43,130 bases of DNA from JAZKAD01 sp040389305. Lineage in GTDB: Bacteria; Pseudomonadota; Alphaproteobacteria; Rickettsiales; Rickettsiaceae. The DNA lies in contig JAZKAD010000003.1 of assembly GCA_040389305.1 (NCBI GenBank), positions 1 through 43,130 of the forward strand, given 5' to 3'. Below, piece after piece: positions 17,994 to 27,074 of this stretch. Positions within the stretch are counted from its first letter, which is position 1. Each line of letters opens with the position of its first letter. The notes under the pieces were generated by a model. The model was not told where the DNA came from and made no database searches. It was given only the letters and a program-made list of their open reading frames with translations. A program made the position numbers and the translations under genes.

Positions 17994-18119
17994 ATACCAA
18001 ATTCCAGATTAAATTAGATAATTGATTTTTTTTGCGAAGACTGCGCAAACCTATAAGTAATAGGTGCGCAAAGCCGAGTTAAAAAATCGATTAGATCATT
18101 TAAAAATGGAACTTGGTAT
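17994..18119 (+). repeat. Palindromic repeat, filled form, with nested hairpin element
   Basis: 126 bp. The outer element has inverted ends (ATACCAAATTCC at the left, GGAACTTGGTAT at the right). In its centre is a further 77 bp bounded by AATTGATTTTTT and AAAAAATCGATT (11 of 12 positions inverted) and flanked by AGAT on both sides, as a 4-bp target duplication would be. The inner core TGCGCA..CCTAT/ATAGGTGCGCA forms a hairpin. The same outer element without the insert is at 7534-7582. Confidence 0.8.
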
Positions 18120-18223
18120 GATATAAAATACTCTACAATTCTTCAGTTTGCTATATGATTTATTGTTGACTTTAGTAATCTATGGTTGTACACCTTAATT
18201 TCTAAATATACTTAGGAGAGAAA

Positions 18224-18646
18224 ATGACATTATCTTATAAGCCACGTAATTTACCAGATATGATACCTTATCTCGTTGTACAGAATCCAAAAAAATCTCT
18301 AGAATTTTATCAAAACGCTTTCGGTTTTGAGGTGATAGATAAAGTCTTGGATGACGCTGGTAACCTTCAGCACGTTGAAATGCAAAGAGGTCCAATAGTT
18401 ATAATGTTCTGCCCAGAAGGCGCTATGGGTACAACTGCAAAATCTCCCGCATCAAGAGGTACAGAGGAAGCAATCAGCTTATATTGCTATTGTGAGAATG
18501 TAGACAAAGTATATGAGCAAGCCATGAAAAACGGCGCTACATCGCCAATGTCACCGGAAGATCATTTTTGGGGCGACAGGATGTGTGTTTTACTGGATCT
18601 TGATAATTATAAATGGTGTTTTGCAACTCATTTAAATGGAAAATAG
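18224..18646 (+). CDS. VOC (glyoxalase/bleomycin resistance-like) family protein
   Basis: 140 residues with the paired beta-alpha-beta-beta-beta layout of the vicinal oxygen chelate fold: IPYLVVQNPKKSLEFYQNAFGF at the start, HVEMQRGPIVIMF in the middle, and WGDRMCVLLDLDNYKWCFATH at the end. It is closest in style to PhnB/YurT-like proteins. The substrate is unknown. A good AGGAG lies 8 bases before the ATG. The gene is single and convergent with the lipoprotein hydrolase. Confidence 0.75.
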   Translation: MTLSYKPRNLPDMIPYLVVQNPKKSLEFYQNAFGFEVIDKVLDDAGNLQHVEMQRGPIVIMFCPEGAMGTTAKSPASRGTEEAISLYCYCENVDKVYEQAMKNGATSPMSPEDHFWGDRMCVLLDLDNYKWCFATHLNGK

Positions 18647-18736
18647 ACTTTGATCTAATGCTATGTCTGTATTTTTGTTGTGTGTTATCACTCTCGAAGA
18701 TCAGACTTTCATCAGCAAAGTACATCAGCAAAGTAT

Positions 18737-18760
18737 TAGTGAGGTCGCAAGACCTCACTA
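18737..18760. terminator. Hairpin between convergent genes
   Basis: A perfect 10-bp stem TAGTGAGGTC/GACCTCACTA with a GCAA tetraloop, placed between the convergent VOC and hydrolase genes. There is no strong T-run, but the position fits a bidirectional terminator. Confidence 0.6.
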
Positions 18761-18773
18761 TATGAATAGCGCT

Positions 18774-19610
18774 CTAGTAGCATTTTATTGGCGCGGATAG
18801 TATATAATCCCACCTTCTTTCCCACCCCTCTCTGTGCTCTACATCCGGAATCACTTCCTGATGTACGCAAGGAGAATTTGCCGCTTGTACAAATTTATCT
18901 CCAATAAATGGCGGAACTATTTTATCTATTCCCCCAGAAAAATGAAGCTGCGGAATATTCCGAACCTTAGAAACATAATCGATAGGATTGAGAGACCCTA
19001 GCATAGGCCTAGAGTCGTGGTAATTATTAAAGGCTACATGATCTAAATTTCCAGCAATAGTAAGGATACTACGCACCTGAGGGTTTCTAGCAGCGACCAG
19101 CACAGCTATTCCACCTCCACCAGAAAAACCAACAAGACGCACTGGGGCCTTATTAGTTAGCTCGATAATCACATCGTTAATTGAACGTACTACTTCATCG
19201 GACATGCGTTTATCGCTCCAATAGCTCTCATCGCACACAGCTTTGTCCATTTCCATGGTATATTGACATGGGCGCGCGATATAAACCACATTCTGCCTGG
19301 TATCCTCCGCGGCTAAACGAAGAAGCATAGGGCGGATAGGTGTAGGGTCCTCAGAAATAGTGTACTTTGTTTTGAATGCATAACCATCACCTTCTATATA
19401 GACAACAAAAGGAGCCTGCGGATTAGTGATTCTTTGATAAGTCATGAGCCAAAATTTATCACCCTTCACAAGGCGCTGTGTCATGTGATATCTCTCTCCA
19501 ATGCGCTCAGCAGCTTTATGCCTACCAAGAACGTATGTTTGACATCCGCTCAGAAAAAAACATACAAAAAAAAGTACACAAAAGTTCTTGATATCAAAAA
19601 GGTATTTCAT
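18774..19610 (-). CDS. Putative lipoprotein with alpha/beta-hydrolase fold
   Basis: 278 residues from the ATG at 19610. A lipoprotein signal peptide ends at the lipobox LSGC (Cys23). The rest is an alpha/beta hydrolase: FVVYIEGDG early, the nucleophile elbow VGFSGGGG, a later Asp in FSGGIDKIVPP and a candidate His in DVEHREGW. It is likely anchored in the envelope after LspA and Lnt processing. The substrate is unknown. Its 5' end overlaps the 3' end of ssb by 17 bases, so it is translated from the ssb transcript. An upstream in-frame start at 19640 is possible, but it would place ten extra residues before the signal peptide. Confidence 0.72.
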   Translation of the reverse strand: MKYLFDIKNFCVLFFVCFFLSGCQTYVLGRHKAAERIGERYHMTQRLVKGDKFWLMTYQRITNPQAPFVVYIEGDGYAFKTKYTISEDPTPIRPMLLRLAAEDTRQNVVYIARPCQYTMEMDKAVCDESYWSDKRMSDEVVRSINDVIIELTNKAPVRLVGFSGGGGIAVLVAARNPQVRSILTIAGNLDHVAFNNYHDSRPMLGSLNPIDYVSKVRNIPQLHFSGGIDKIVPPFIGDKFVQAANSPCVHQEVIPDVEHREGWERRWDYILSAPIKCY

Positions 19611-20040
19611 CGTCCATCTCGCTATGATCAAAAGTAGCACCAGCTTTACCAGAGTCAGATTGTGTCATGCCATCAGAAGGCGTGCTACCTTTATTATCTA
19701 GCAAAATAAGAGCGGAATTGAAGTTTTGGAGAATGACTTCGGTTGTATATTTCTCCACTCCTGCATTATCCACCCATTTTCTTGTCTGGAGATTGCCTTC
19801 TAGATATATTTTACTTCCTTTTTTTACGTAATTTTTAACAACGCCTACAAGAGCCTCATTAAAAATAGATATACGATGCCATTCAGTGCGCTCTTTTTTT
19901 TCGCCAGTAGCACGGTCGCGCCATGACTCACCGGTAGCCAAAGTAAGACTCGCGATCTCGCGGCCATCGCTGGTATTACGAATTTCTGGATCCTTACCAA
20001 CATTTCCGATAAGGGTTACTTTATTCAAACTCATTGCCAT
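19594..20040 (-). CDS. ssb: Single-stranded DNA-binding protein
   Basis: 148 residues. The OB-fold begins MSLNKVTLIGNVGKDPEIR and includes EWHRISIFNE and GSKIYLEGNLQTRKW. After a flexible linker it ends MDDEIPF, the acidic tail that binds partner proteins. It coats single-stranded DNA in replication and repair. The start could be Met1 or Met3. It is divergent from lnt. Confidence 0.96.
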   Translation of the reverse strand: MAMSLNKVTLIGNVGKDPEIRNTSDGREIASLTLATGESWRDRATGEKKERTEWHRISIFNEALVGVVKNYVKKGSKIYLEGNLQTRKWVDNAGVEKYTTEVILQNFNSALILLDNKGSTPSDGMTQSDSGKAGATFDHSEMDDEIPF

Positions 20041-20181
20041 ATTTATTGCTCTTTGCTTAATATGCTTGCAATAATATGCGTAAAAAACCTATAATGCCAC
20101 TAGTTTTTTCTAATAAAACCATGCCTTCGTCATAACGCCTTGAAGAGATATCATCCCAATGTCATTATTGCGAATCATTAC

Positions 20182-21690
20182 ATGAATAGATTTTTAAGTT
20201 ATTATAAAATATCATTTTTCTTTCAAGGCGCATTGCTAGCACTTGCTTTTGCACCAGTATTTTTCTGGCCGGCTTTACTCGTGCTATCTGTATTTGCTCA
20301 TTATATTCGAAAAGCCGAAAGCATAAAGCTTGCAGCCAAATATGGGCTATGGTTTGGCTTTGGTTTTTTTACCTTTAGTCTTTATTGGATTGCAATAGGA
20401 GTTAGCGTATATATCGATGATTTTTGGTGGGCATTACCCTTCGCTCTATTTGGGCTACCATTTTTTTTAGGATTTTTTATAGCAATTACCTCTGCGATTG
20501 CCTGGCGTTTCAGAGCAAGTCCCAATTATTCTCTATACTTTAGTCTCTCTTGGGTTTTACTTGAGTGGATAAGGTCGTGGATTTTCACAGGCTTCCCCTG
20601 GAACTTACTAGGATATAGTTTATGCTTCTCTGATGAGCTTGTGCAGCTTGGCAGCGTCTTCGGGCCTTACGGCATGAGCTTTATCGTTGTTTATTTTATG
20701 GCGGGGATATCGTGCAATGCCAATAAAAATTCTTACCTAATTTTTGCACTCACCTCAATAATCAGCATAATTTCCTTTGGAAGTTGGCGCCTTAGCCATA
20801 ACCCTACCAGCTTTACAAATACTACAATACGTATAGTGCAACCAAGTATCTCGCAAGAAGGAAAATGGAGTCTGGAAATCTTTTGGAAAAATTTATCAGA
20901 TCATGTGGAGCTGTCGCGAATCAATACAGGATTTAATCCCGATATTATACTTTGGCCCGAAGCAGCCGTCACTGCTCCCTATCACACTCCATCAATCCAG
21001 GTTATGCTGAAAGACTCTATTATTTTACCAAAGACAGTATTAATTACTGGAGGCATCACCGATAACGGCAAGCCTGGGCAGGATTATGAGCTGTATTCTG
21101 GGCTATATGCCCTCAACTATCAAGGAGCGTCTTTGTTTGAATACCACAAATCTCATCTTGTTCCATTTGGCGAATATATGCCATTAAAATCATTCCTGCC
21201 CATTAAAAAGCTTACTCATGGTCTTATAGATTACGTTCCTGGCGTTGGAGCGCAGGTATTTGATCTGCGTGGCTTGCGTATTAGGCCACTTGTATGTTAC
21301 GAGGCCATCTTCCCATCCGAGGTAAGAGGAGTAAATTACGATGTTTTATTTAATATCACGAATGATGCTTGGTACGGCAACTCTTCGGGGCCTTATCAGC
21401 ATTTACAGATATCGAGAATGCGCGCTGTAGAAAACGGAACACCTCTTGTTAGAGCGGCAAATAACGGTATTTCTGCTATTATAGACCCTATGGGCAGAGT
21501 TCTTGCCGAAACAAAATTAAATCATATAACGGCTTTAGATGGAATTATACCCTCCAGAATGCAAGGGCATACACTATATTCTATGTTTGGCGAATGGATG
21601 TTTATAATAATTGTAGTGGGCATGTCGTGTCTTAGAAAAATTATTGAGTGTATTTATAGCATTCTCTATTTTTTATCCTTGAAGCGCTGA
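20182..21690 (+). CDS. lnt: Apolipoprotein N-acyltransferase
   Basis: 502 residues from the ATG at 20182. A TTG at 20140 would add 14 residues; neither start has a clear Shine-Dalgarno. Six or so N-terminal membrane helices are followed by a periplasmic nitrilase domain with the triad Glu260 (WPEAAV), Lys323 (YHKSHLVPFGEYMP) and Cys372 (RPLVCYEAIFP), and then a last helix. It adds the third acyl chain to lipoproteins after LspA. An XRE regulator follows, a neighbourhood seen in other Alphaproteobacteria. Confidence 0.94.
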   Translation: MNRFLSYYKISFFFQGALLALAFAPVFFWPALLVLSVFAHYIRKAESIKLAAKYGLWFGFGFFTFSLYWIAIGVSVYIDDFWWALPFALFGLPFFLGFFIAITSAIAWRFRASPNYSLYFSLSWVLLEWIRSWIFTGFPWNLLGYSLCFSDELVQLGSVFGPYGMSFIVVYFMAGISCNANKNSYLIFALTSIISIISFGSWRLSHNPTSFTNTTIRIVQPSISQEGKWSLEIFWKNLSDHVELSRINTGFNPDIILWPEAAVTAPYHTPSIQVMLKDSIILPKTVLITGGITDNGKPGQDYELYSGLYALNYQGASLFEYHKSHLVPFGEYMPLKSFLPIKKLTHGLIDYVPGVGAQVFDLRGLRIRPLVCYEAIFPSEVRGVNYDVLFNITNDAWYGNSSGPYQHLQISRMRAVENGTPLVRAANNGISAIIDPMGRVLAETKLNHITALDGIIPSRMQGHTLYSMFGEWMFIIIVVGMSCLRKIIECIYSILYFLSLKR

Positions 21691-21752
21691 ATATTGCTTG
21701 ATATATAATCATCCTTGATTAGAAAACTTAAAATTTTGAGAGAGAACTTCGA

Positions 21753-22169
21753 ATGGTAGAATCGGTTGGCGGAAAGGGTAAAGCAGATACGATTGATCAT
21801 CATGTTGGCATGAGATTAAAATCAAGGCGTATTTTACTTGGGCTAAGCCAACAAGCACTTGGAGAAGCGGTGCAGGTTAGCGTACAACAGATTCAAAAAT
21901 ACGAAAAAGCTACTAATAGGATTTCATGTGGAAAGATATATAGATTATCTCAACTACTTCAAGTACCTATTGATTATTTTTTTGACAACAATAAAAGTGT
22001 AGATGAAGGAGGAGCTGCTTTTGCTGAGGAACAAGATAGCTTTGAATCAGAAAGAGTAGATTTATCGGAAAGAGAGTTGATTTCTTTAATACGCTCGTAT
22101 AAAGAAATCAAAGACCCTAAAAAACGCCAACAAATTATAGAATTGGTTAAAACAGTATCAGGAACGTAA
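21753..22169 (+). CDS. XRE-family transcriptional regulator
   Basis: 138 residues. A helix-turn-helix domain at about 18-75 (GMRLKSRRILLGLSQQALGEAVQVSVQQIQKYEKATNRI, in shortened form) is followed by a pentapeptide-like VPIDYFF and an acidic C-terminal part rich in Glu and Lys. This architecture is common in alphaproteobacterial regulators next to lnt. The target genes are unknown. A hairpin terminator follows at 22204. Confidence 0.85.
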   Translation: MVESVGGKGKADTIDHHVGMRLKSRRILLGLSQQALGEAVQVSVQQIQKYEKATNRISCGKIYRLSQLLQVPIDYFFDNNKSVDEGGAAFAEEQDSFESERVDLSERELISLIRSYKEIKDPKKRQQIIELVKTVSGT

Positions 22170-22203
22170 ATCCTATCATCTCGAAGATCTGCTGTCTCTT
22201 GCT

Positions 22204-22240
22204 GGGCCAAGAATTTAGAATTTCTTGGCCCTTCCTTTAT
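22204..22240 (+). terminator. Rho-independent-type terminator after the XRE regulator
   Basis: A 10-bp perfect stem GGGCCAAGAA/TTCTTGGCCC with an 8-base loop, followed by a T-rich stretch TTCCTTTAT. It ends the lnt-regulator unit. Confidence 0.75.
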
Positions 22241-22332
22241 TCTCACGAAGATTAGGGCAATGGAGGATCATCATCCCCACAAAGTCGCTCGCGAGAACAA
22301 TACCCACAAGAACAATTCCTATTTAGCAATGC

Positions 22333-24033
22333 CTATTTTTTCGCCTTACCTTCCAGTCTGTTGATATAATATTGCTGACCCATGGAAAGTATATTGTTCC
22401 ATGTCCAGTATATGAGTAACCCAGCTGGGAAGTTCCCGAACATGAAAAGGAACATCAAGGGCATAAAGCGCATCACCTTTGCTTGAACAGGGTCTGCCGG
22501 CTCTGGGCTCATACGTTGCTGCATATACATCGTTCCCGCCATAAGAAGTGGCCATATGCCAATCATCAGGAAGCTAGGCGGGGTAAATGACAAGAGACCA
22601 AAGAGGTTAAATACAGTGGTAGGATCTGGAGCTGATAAATCCTTAATCCATCCAAAAAATGGTGCATGCCTCATTTCAATAGTGACATATAGCACTTTAT
22701 AGAGTGAGAAAAATACTGGAATCTGTATAAGCATTGGTAGGCAGCCCGCTACCGGATTAACCTTCTCTCTTTTATATAACTCCATTATTTCTTGATTAAA
22801 CTTGGCTTTATCATCTGCATATAATGACTTTAAGCGATCAATTTCAGGCTGCAAAGCCTTCATCTTTTTCATCGCTCTATATGATCTGCTAGACATTGTA
22901 AGCATTGCAAGCTTCACTATGACAGTAACTATCAAAATACTGATACCAAAATTACCGCAGTATTTATAAAAAAAGTTCAAAGCATTAAAAACGGGCTTTG
23001 TCAGAACGTAAAACATTCCAAAGTCTATGGCGCGATCAAAAAGCTTAATATTATATTCTTCTTCGTATTTATCTAGTAGTCCAACTTTTTTAGCTCCGGC
23101 GAATAGGTAATTCGTAACCTCAAATTTATTTCCCTGCTCAACAATTTGCGTCTTGCCTAAGAAATCCACCTGAAACTTGTCCTTGGCATTTTGCATGGCA
23201 TAAGAAAAGCTTGCATTATAATTTGAGGCTTGATCTGGGATAAAGGCTGTTAGCCAGTATTTATCCGTGATGCCAATCCAATCTACATTTGCATTATTCA
23301 AGCGCTCTGTTTTTTTATCTTTAATATCCGAAAATGTATGCTCTTTAAGCTCACCGTTAATTGCTGCAATAGGACCTTGATGCAAAATTTGCATAGCCTT
23401 TTCTGTCTCTGTATAGCTACGATTAATAAGGCCGTATGGCTCTAGACTGATAGGTGCATTACTATTATTTACCACTGACTGTTTTATGGTGAACATATAG
23501 TCTTTATCTACGGCAACATGGAGCATGAACACGATATTGTCAGGACTGGTCCATGATAAAGTTATAGGAGAGTCAGGGGTAAGCTCTTCTTTATCTGATG
23601 TGAAAATCGTTTGATCATTCGGCAAGATAAGATTTGGAGACTTACTATGCCACCCCATTTCTGCGAAATAAGCATCGCTACTACTAGCAGGCGATAGCAG
23701 GCTTACATTAGGGCTATTTTTGTCAATAGTTTCTTTGTAATTCATTAGAGTTAGATCGTCGAAACGTGCGCCTTTAAGAGATATAGAGCCACGCAGGGCC
23801 TCGCTTATAATAGGAATACGCTTATTCTGAGCAACTGCTTCGCTCCTCGTCGCGGGAGCTTGGCTTTCAGTTTGAAGCTGGGTTTCTTTGATTTGCTCCA
23901 TTTGGTTGTTATATTGTTGGATGGCTTCGGCGCTCTCTGCAAGACGCGGTCTTTCATAAAAATACTGCCACCCCGCCATTATACCGATGGATAAAACAAT
24001 GGCCGCGATCAAATTTAGATTATTTTTGTTCAT
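22333..24033 (-). CDS. yidC: Membrane protein insertase YidC
   Basis: 566 residues. An N-terminal helix (about 8-25) is followed by a periplasmic P1 domain (about 70-340) and the conserved insertase core: YRAMKKMKALQPEID, NPVAGCLPMLIQIPVFFSLYKVL, then FMPLMFLFMFGNFPAGLLIYW and NNILSMGQQYYI. It inserts proteins into the inner membrane with or without SecYEG. The usual rpmH-rnpA neighbours are absent here. thrS is upstream on the same strand, 72 bases away. Confidence 0.95.
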   Translation of the reverse strand: MNKNNLNLIAAIVLSIGIMAGWQYFYERPRLAESAEAIQQYNNQMEQIKETQLQTESQAPATRSEAVAQNKRIPIISEALRGSISLKGARFDDLTLMNYKETIDKNSPNVSLLSPASSSDAYFAEMGWHSKSPNLILPNDQTIFTSDKEELTPDSPITLSWTSPDNIVFMLHVAVDKDYMFTIKQSVVNNSNAPISLEPYGLINRSYTETEKAMQILHQGPIAAINGELKEHTFSDIKDKKTERLNNANVDWIGITDKYWLTAFIPDQASNYNASFSYAMQNAKDKFQVDFLGKTQIVEQGNKFEVTNYLFAGAKKVGLLDKYEEEYNIKLFDRAIDFGMFYVLTKPVFNALNFFYKYCGNFGISILIVTVIVKLAMLTMSSRSYRAMKKMKALQPEIDRLKSLYADDKAKFNQEIMELYKREKVNPVAGCLPMLIQIPVFFSLYKVLYVTIEMRHAPFFGWIKDLSAPDPTTVFNLFGLLSFTPPSFLMIGIWPLLMAGTMYMQQRMSPEPADPVQAKVMRFMPLMFLFMFGNFPAGLLIYWTWNNILSMGQQYYINRLEGKAKK

Positions 24034-24105
24034 GTACTATGCCTTTAAAGTCATATTTCGTTAAAAGTTCTATAGGATTTAGGGTGCGAGGTCAAGCAGC
24101 AATGG

Positions 24106-25998
24106 CTACTTCTGATTAACCATCTTAACTAGCTCTTCTACCGTCATAATTTGTTGGTCTTCTCCACCAAGCTGACGTATCGCTACAACCCCACTCTCCT
24201 CTTCTTTTTTACCTATGACCGCGATAAGAGGAATTTTCTGCATTGATAAATTACGGATTTTGTAGTTAATTTTATCTCCAGAGATATCAAGCTCAGATCT
24301 CACGCCTGCTTCTAAAAGTTGATCATGAACTTTACGTGCATAACCATCCACTTCATTCGTCACTGTAGTAATAGCAACTTGTACTGGGGCAAGCCATAGA
24401 GGGAATTTGCCAGCATATTCTTCGATTAAAATTCCCATAAAGCGCTCAAATGTTCCTATAATTGCTCTATGGAGCATTACTGGGCGTTTTTTCTCGCCCC
24501 CAGCCGCGATATAACTCGCGCCTAAACGCTCAGGAAGCACAAAGTCTACCTGCAAAGTCCCACATTGCCACTCTCTTCCGATTGCATCCTTGAGATGAAA
24601 TTCTAACTTGGGACCATAAAATGCTCCGTCCCCTGGGTTTAGAATATATTCATGTCCAGCGGTTTTTACAGCTTCTTTGAGTGCATTTTCAGCTTTATCC
24701 CATGTTTCGTCAGTACCTGCGCGCACTAATGGGCGGTCAGAGAACTTTATCTTGACCTCTGTAAATCCGAAATCTTTATACACTTCCATGAGGAGATTAC
24801 AAAAATCCACGGTCTCGTCTGTTATTTGCTCTTCAGTGCAAAAAATATGAGCATCATCTTGCGTGAAATTACGCACCCTCATAAGACCGTGAAGCCCACC
24901 AGAAGATTCATTCCTATGACAAGTTCCAAATTCTGCCATGCGTAGAGGAAGGTCGCGATAACTTTTGGTACCCTGGTTAAAAATTTGAATATGACAAGGA
25001 CAGTTCATAGGTTTTAGAGCAAGCACTTTATTGTCCGCATCAAGTGCGAACATATTCTCTCTAAATTTCTCCCAATGCCCCGACGCTTCCCAAAGACTCT
25101 TATCGAGTAACATAGGAGTTTTGACTTCTATATACCCGTTTTTACGAAGTTTATTGCGGATATAATCTTCAATAATACGATATATCGTCCATCCTTTATC
25201 ATGCCAAAAAGCCATACCTTGAGCTTCTTCCTGAATATGGAAGAGGTTAAGTTCACGACCAAGTTTTCTATGATCACGTTTTTCAGCTTCCTCTAGCATG
25301 AAGAGATATTGCTCGAGCTGCTCCTTAGTTGCCCATGCTGTTCCATATATACGCTGCAACATAGCATTGTTGCTATCGCCACGCCAATAAGCACCCGCTA
25401 CTTTCATGAGTTTAAAATGCTTAACATGGCGAGTTGACGGAGCATGAGGGCCACGACATAGATCAATAAAATTACCTTGGCGATAAAGGGTAATATCTTG
25501 ATCTTGAGGAATAGCCTCAATAATCTCAGCCTTATAAAACTCTCCTATGCTTTTGAAAAACTCTATAGCATCATCACGCTTCCAAACTTCTCTTGTAATT
25601 TTCTCATCGCGTTTTGCAATCTCACGCATGCGCTCTTCAATTTTGCCAAGATCATCTGTAGTAAATGGAATGTCGCGTACAAAGTCGTAATAAAAACCGT
25701 TTTCAATAGCAGGCCCAATGGTCACCTGCACTTCTGGCCACAACTCTTTTACCGCTTCTGCAATAATATGCGCAGCATCGTGACGAAGGATTTCTAAAGC
25801 CTCAGAGTCTTTCGGAGTGATAATTTTGATAGACGAATCTTCTGTGATTGGTAAAGATAAGTCACATTCTTTATCATTTATAACAATGGCAAGAGCATCT
25901 TTGCCAAGAGACGTAGATATGCTAGATGCAATTTCAGCACCCGTAATACCATGCGCAAATTCTTTAATTGAGGAATCTGGAAACTTAATCTTAATCAT
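24106..25998 (-). CDS. thrS: Threonyl-tRNA synthetase
   Basis: 630 residues. A TGS domain (about 1-60) is followed by the editing domain with HDAAHIIAEA near 73 and the class II core: MNCPCHIQIF (zinc Cys), FGTCHRNESSGGLHGLMRVR (motif 2) and RAIIGTFERFMGILIEEYAG (motif 3). The C-terminal anticodon-binding domain has APVQVAITTV. It charges tRNA-Thr in the cytosol. The leader upstream, in the divergent gap with the response regulator, holds several hairpins (26100-26240). Confidence 0.96.
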   Translation of the reverse strand: MIKIKFPDSSIKEFAHGITGAEIASSISTSLGKDALAIVINDKECDLSLPITEDSSIKIITPKDSEALEILRHDAAHIIAEAVKELWPEVQVTIGPAIENGFYYDFVRDIPFTTDDLGKIEERMREIAKRDEKITREVWKRDDAIEFFKSIGEFYKAEIIEAIPQDQDITLYRQGNFIDLCRGPHAPSTRHVKHFKLMKVAGAYWRGDSNNAMLQRIYGTAWATKEQLEQYLFMLEEAEKRDHRKLGRELNLFHIQEEAQGMAFWHDKGWTIYRIIEDYIRNKLRKNGYIEVKTPMLLDKSLWEASGHWEKFRENMFALDADNKVLALKPMNCPCHIQIFNQGTKSYRDLPLRMAEFGTCHRNESSGGLHGLMRVRNFTQDDAHIFCTEEQITDETVDFCNLLMEVYKDFGFTEVKIKFSDRPLVRAGTDETWDKAENALKEAVKTAGHEYILNPGDGAFYGPKLEFHLKDAIGREWQCGTLQVDFVLPERLGASYIAAGGEKKRPVMLHRAIIGTFERFMGILIEEYAGKFPLWLAPVQVAITTVTNEVDGYARKVHDQLLEAGVRSELDISGDKINYKIRNLSMQKIPLIAVIGKKEEESGVVAIRQLGGEDQQIMTVEELVKMVNQK

Positions 25999-26354
25999 AC
26001 GCCTCTGCTTTGAGTTTTAACCGCAGAAGTCTAGCATATTAGAACTAAAAAGCAAGAAGCGAGGGGAAATGGAGGTATATTTATAACCTACGCAGTTATG
26101 CGTAACCTTCAAGGATGAGGTTACGCAAAAGCTTAGTATACGCAAAGCACTAATCTCTTTTTGAAATTAGCGCTTTGCACAATTTAATTACGCTATATCT
26201 GCTTCAGGTGCTGTAGCACCTAGAGGTGCCAAATAGTTTACAAAATTAAATAATTATCAATTAATTATGCTCTATAATCCTAGTCCGGTATAAACATTTT
26301 GCATTGATAATTTAACTCGGGTAAACTCACATCAAAACGATTCCAGAAAATATT
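25999..26354. other. Divergent intergenic region between thrS and the response regulator, with three hairpins
   Basis: About 355 bp. It contains GCGTAACC/GGTTACGC (26100-26107 with 26119-26126), a long stem GCAAAGCaCTAAT/ATTAGcGCTTTGC (26142-26154 with 26166-26178, one mismatch) and GGTGCTGTAGCACC near 26210. These may be a thrS leader, a terminator cluster or a repeat element. No clear promoter boxes were identified. Confidence 0.5.
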
Positions 26355-27074
26355 ATGTCCTCTATACAATCTCCTGATATTAATGACGGCAAATCACATG
26401 ATAAGCCTCATATCTTGATAGTAGATGATGATGTCAGGATTCTAAAACTCCTCAAGCAATTTTTGCAAAAACATAACTATCATGTATCGGCCGCAGAATC
26501 TGCTAAAGAAGCTGCAGAATATATGAAATATTTTGTATTCGACTTAATTATTTTGGACGTGATGATGCCAAACGTCACTGGTATAGAGTTTGCAGAAGTT
26601 GTAAAAAAAAGCGGAGAGCATGTACCTATTATCTTACTCACCGCTCTATCAGAAACCGCGGATAAGGTCGCTGGACTCTCTTCTGGGGCTGATGATTATG
26701 TCTCTAAGCCATTTGAACCGCAAGAGCTTTTACTACGCATGAAAAACCTCATAGATCTTTATGGATACAACAAGAACTTGCAAGAAACAGTGAGCTTTGG
26801 AAATTCTCGCTCTTATAGTATGACCAGTAAAGAATTAACTCATAATGGGATTTTGGTATCTTTAAGCTCAGCTGAACAAAAATTACTTGAAATATTGATA
26901 TCTCAAGCACGTATTCCAATAGAAAGAGAAGAGCTTGCAAGGCTTATGAATCTTACAAATGAGCGCTCTATAGATGTACAAATTGTCAAGCTGCGTAGCA
27001 AAATAGAGGATGATACGAGAAATCCGAAATTCCTTCAAACTATACGTGGAAAGGGATATGCACTCAATATTTAG
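26355..27074 (+). CDS. OmpR-family response regulator
   Basis: 239 residues. The receiver domain (about 18-135) has the acidic pocket VDDD (23-26), phospho-acceptor Asp68 (LIILDVMMPN) and Lys118 (VSKPFEP). The winged-helix DNA-binding domain (about 150-239) ends KLRSKIEDDTRNPKFLQTIRGKGYAL in shortened form. It is partnered with the histidine kinase whose ATG lies 17 bases inside its 3' end. It resembles OmpR-type regulators, but the target genes cannot be read from here. Confidence 0.92.
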   Translation: MSSIQSPDINDGKSHDKPHILIVDDDVRILKLLKQFLQKHNYHVSAAESAKEAAEYMKYFVFDLIILDVMMPNVTGIEFAEVVKKSGEHVPIILLTALSETADKVAGLSSGADDYVSKPFEPQELLLRMKNLIDLYGYNKNLQETVSFGNSRSYSMTSKELTHNGILVSLSSAEQKLLEILISQARIPIEREELARLMNLTNERSIDVQIVKLRSKIEDDTRNPKFLQTIRGKGYALNI

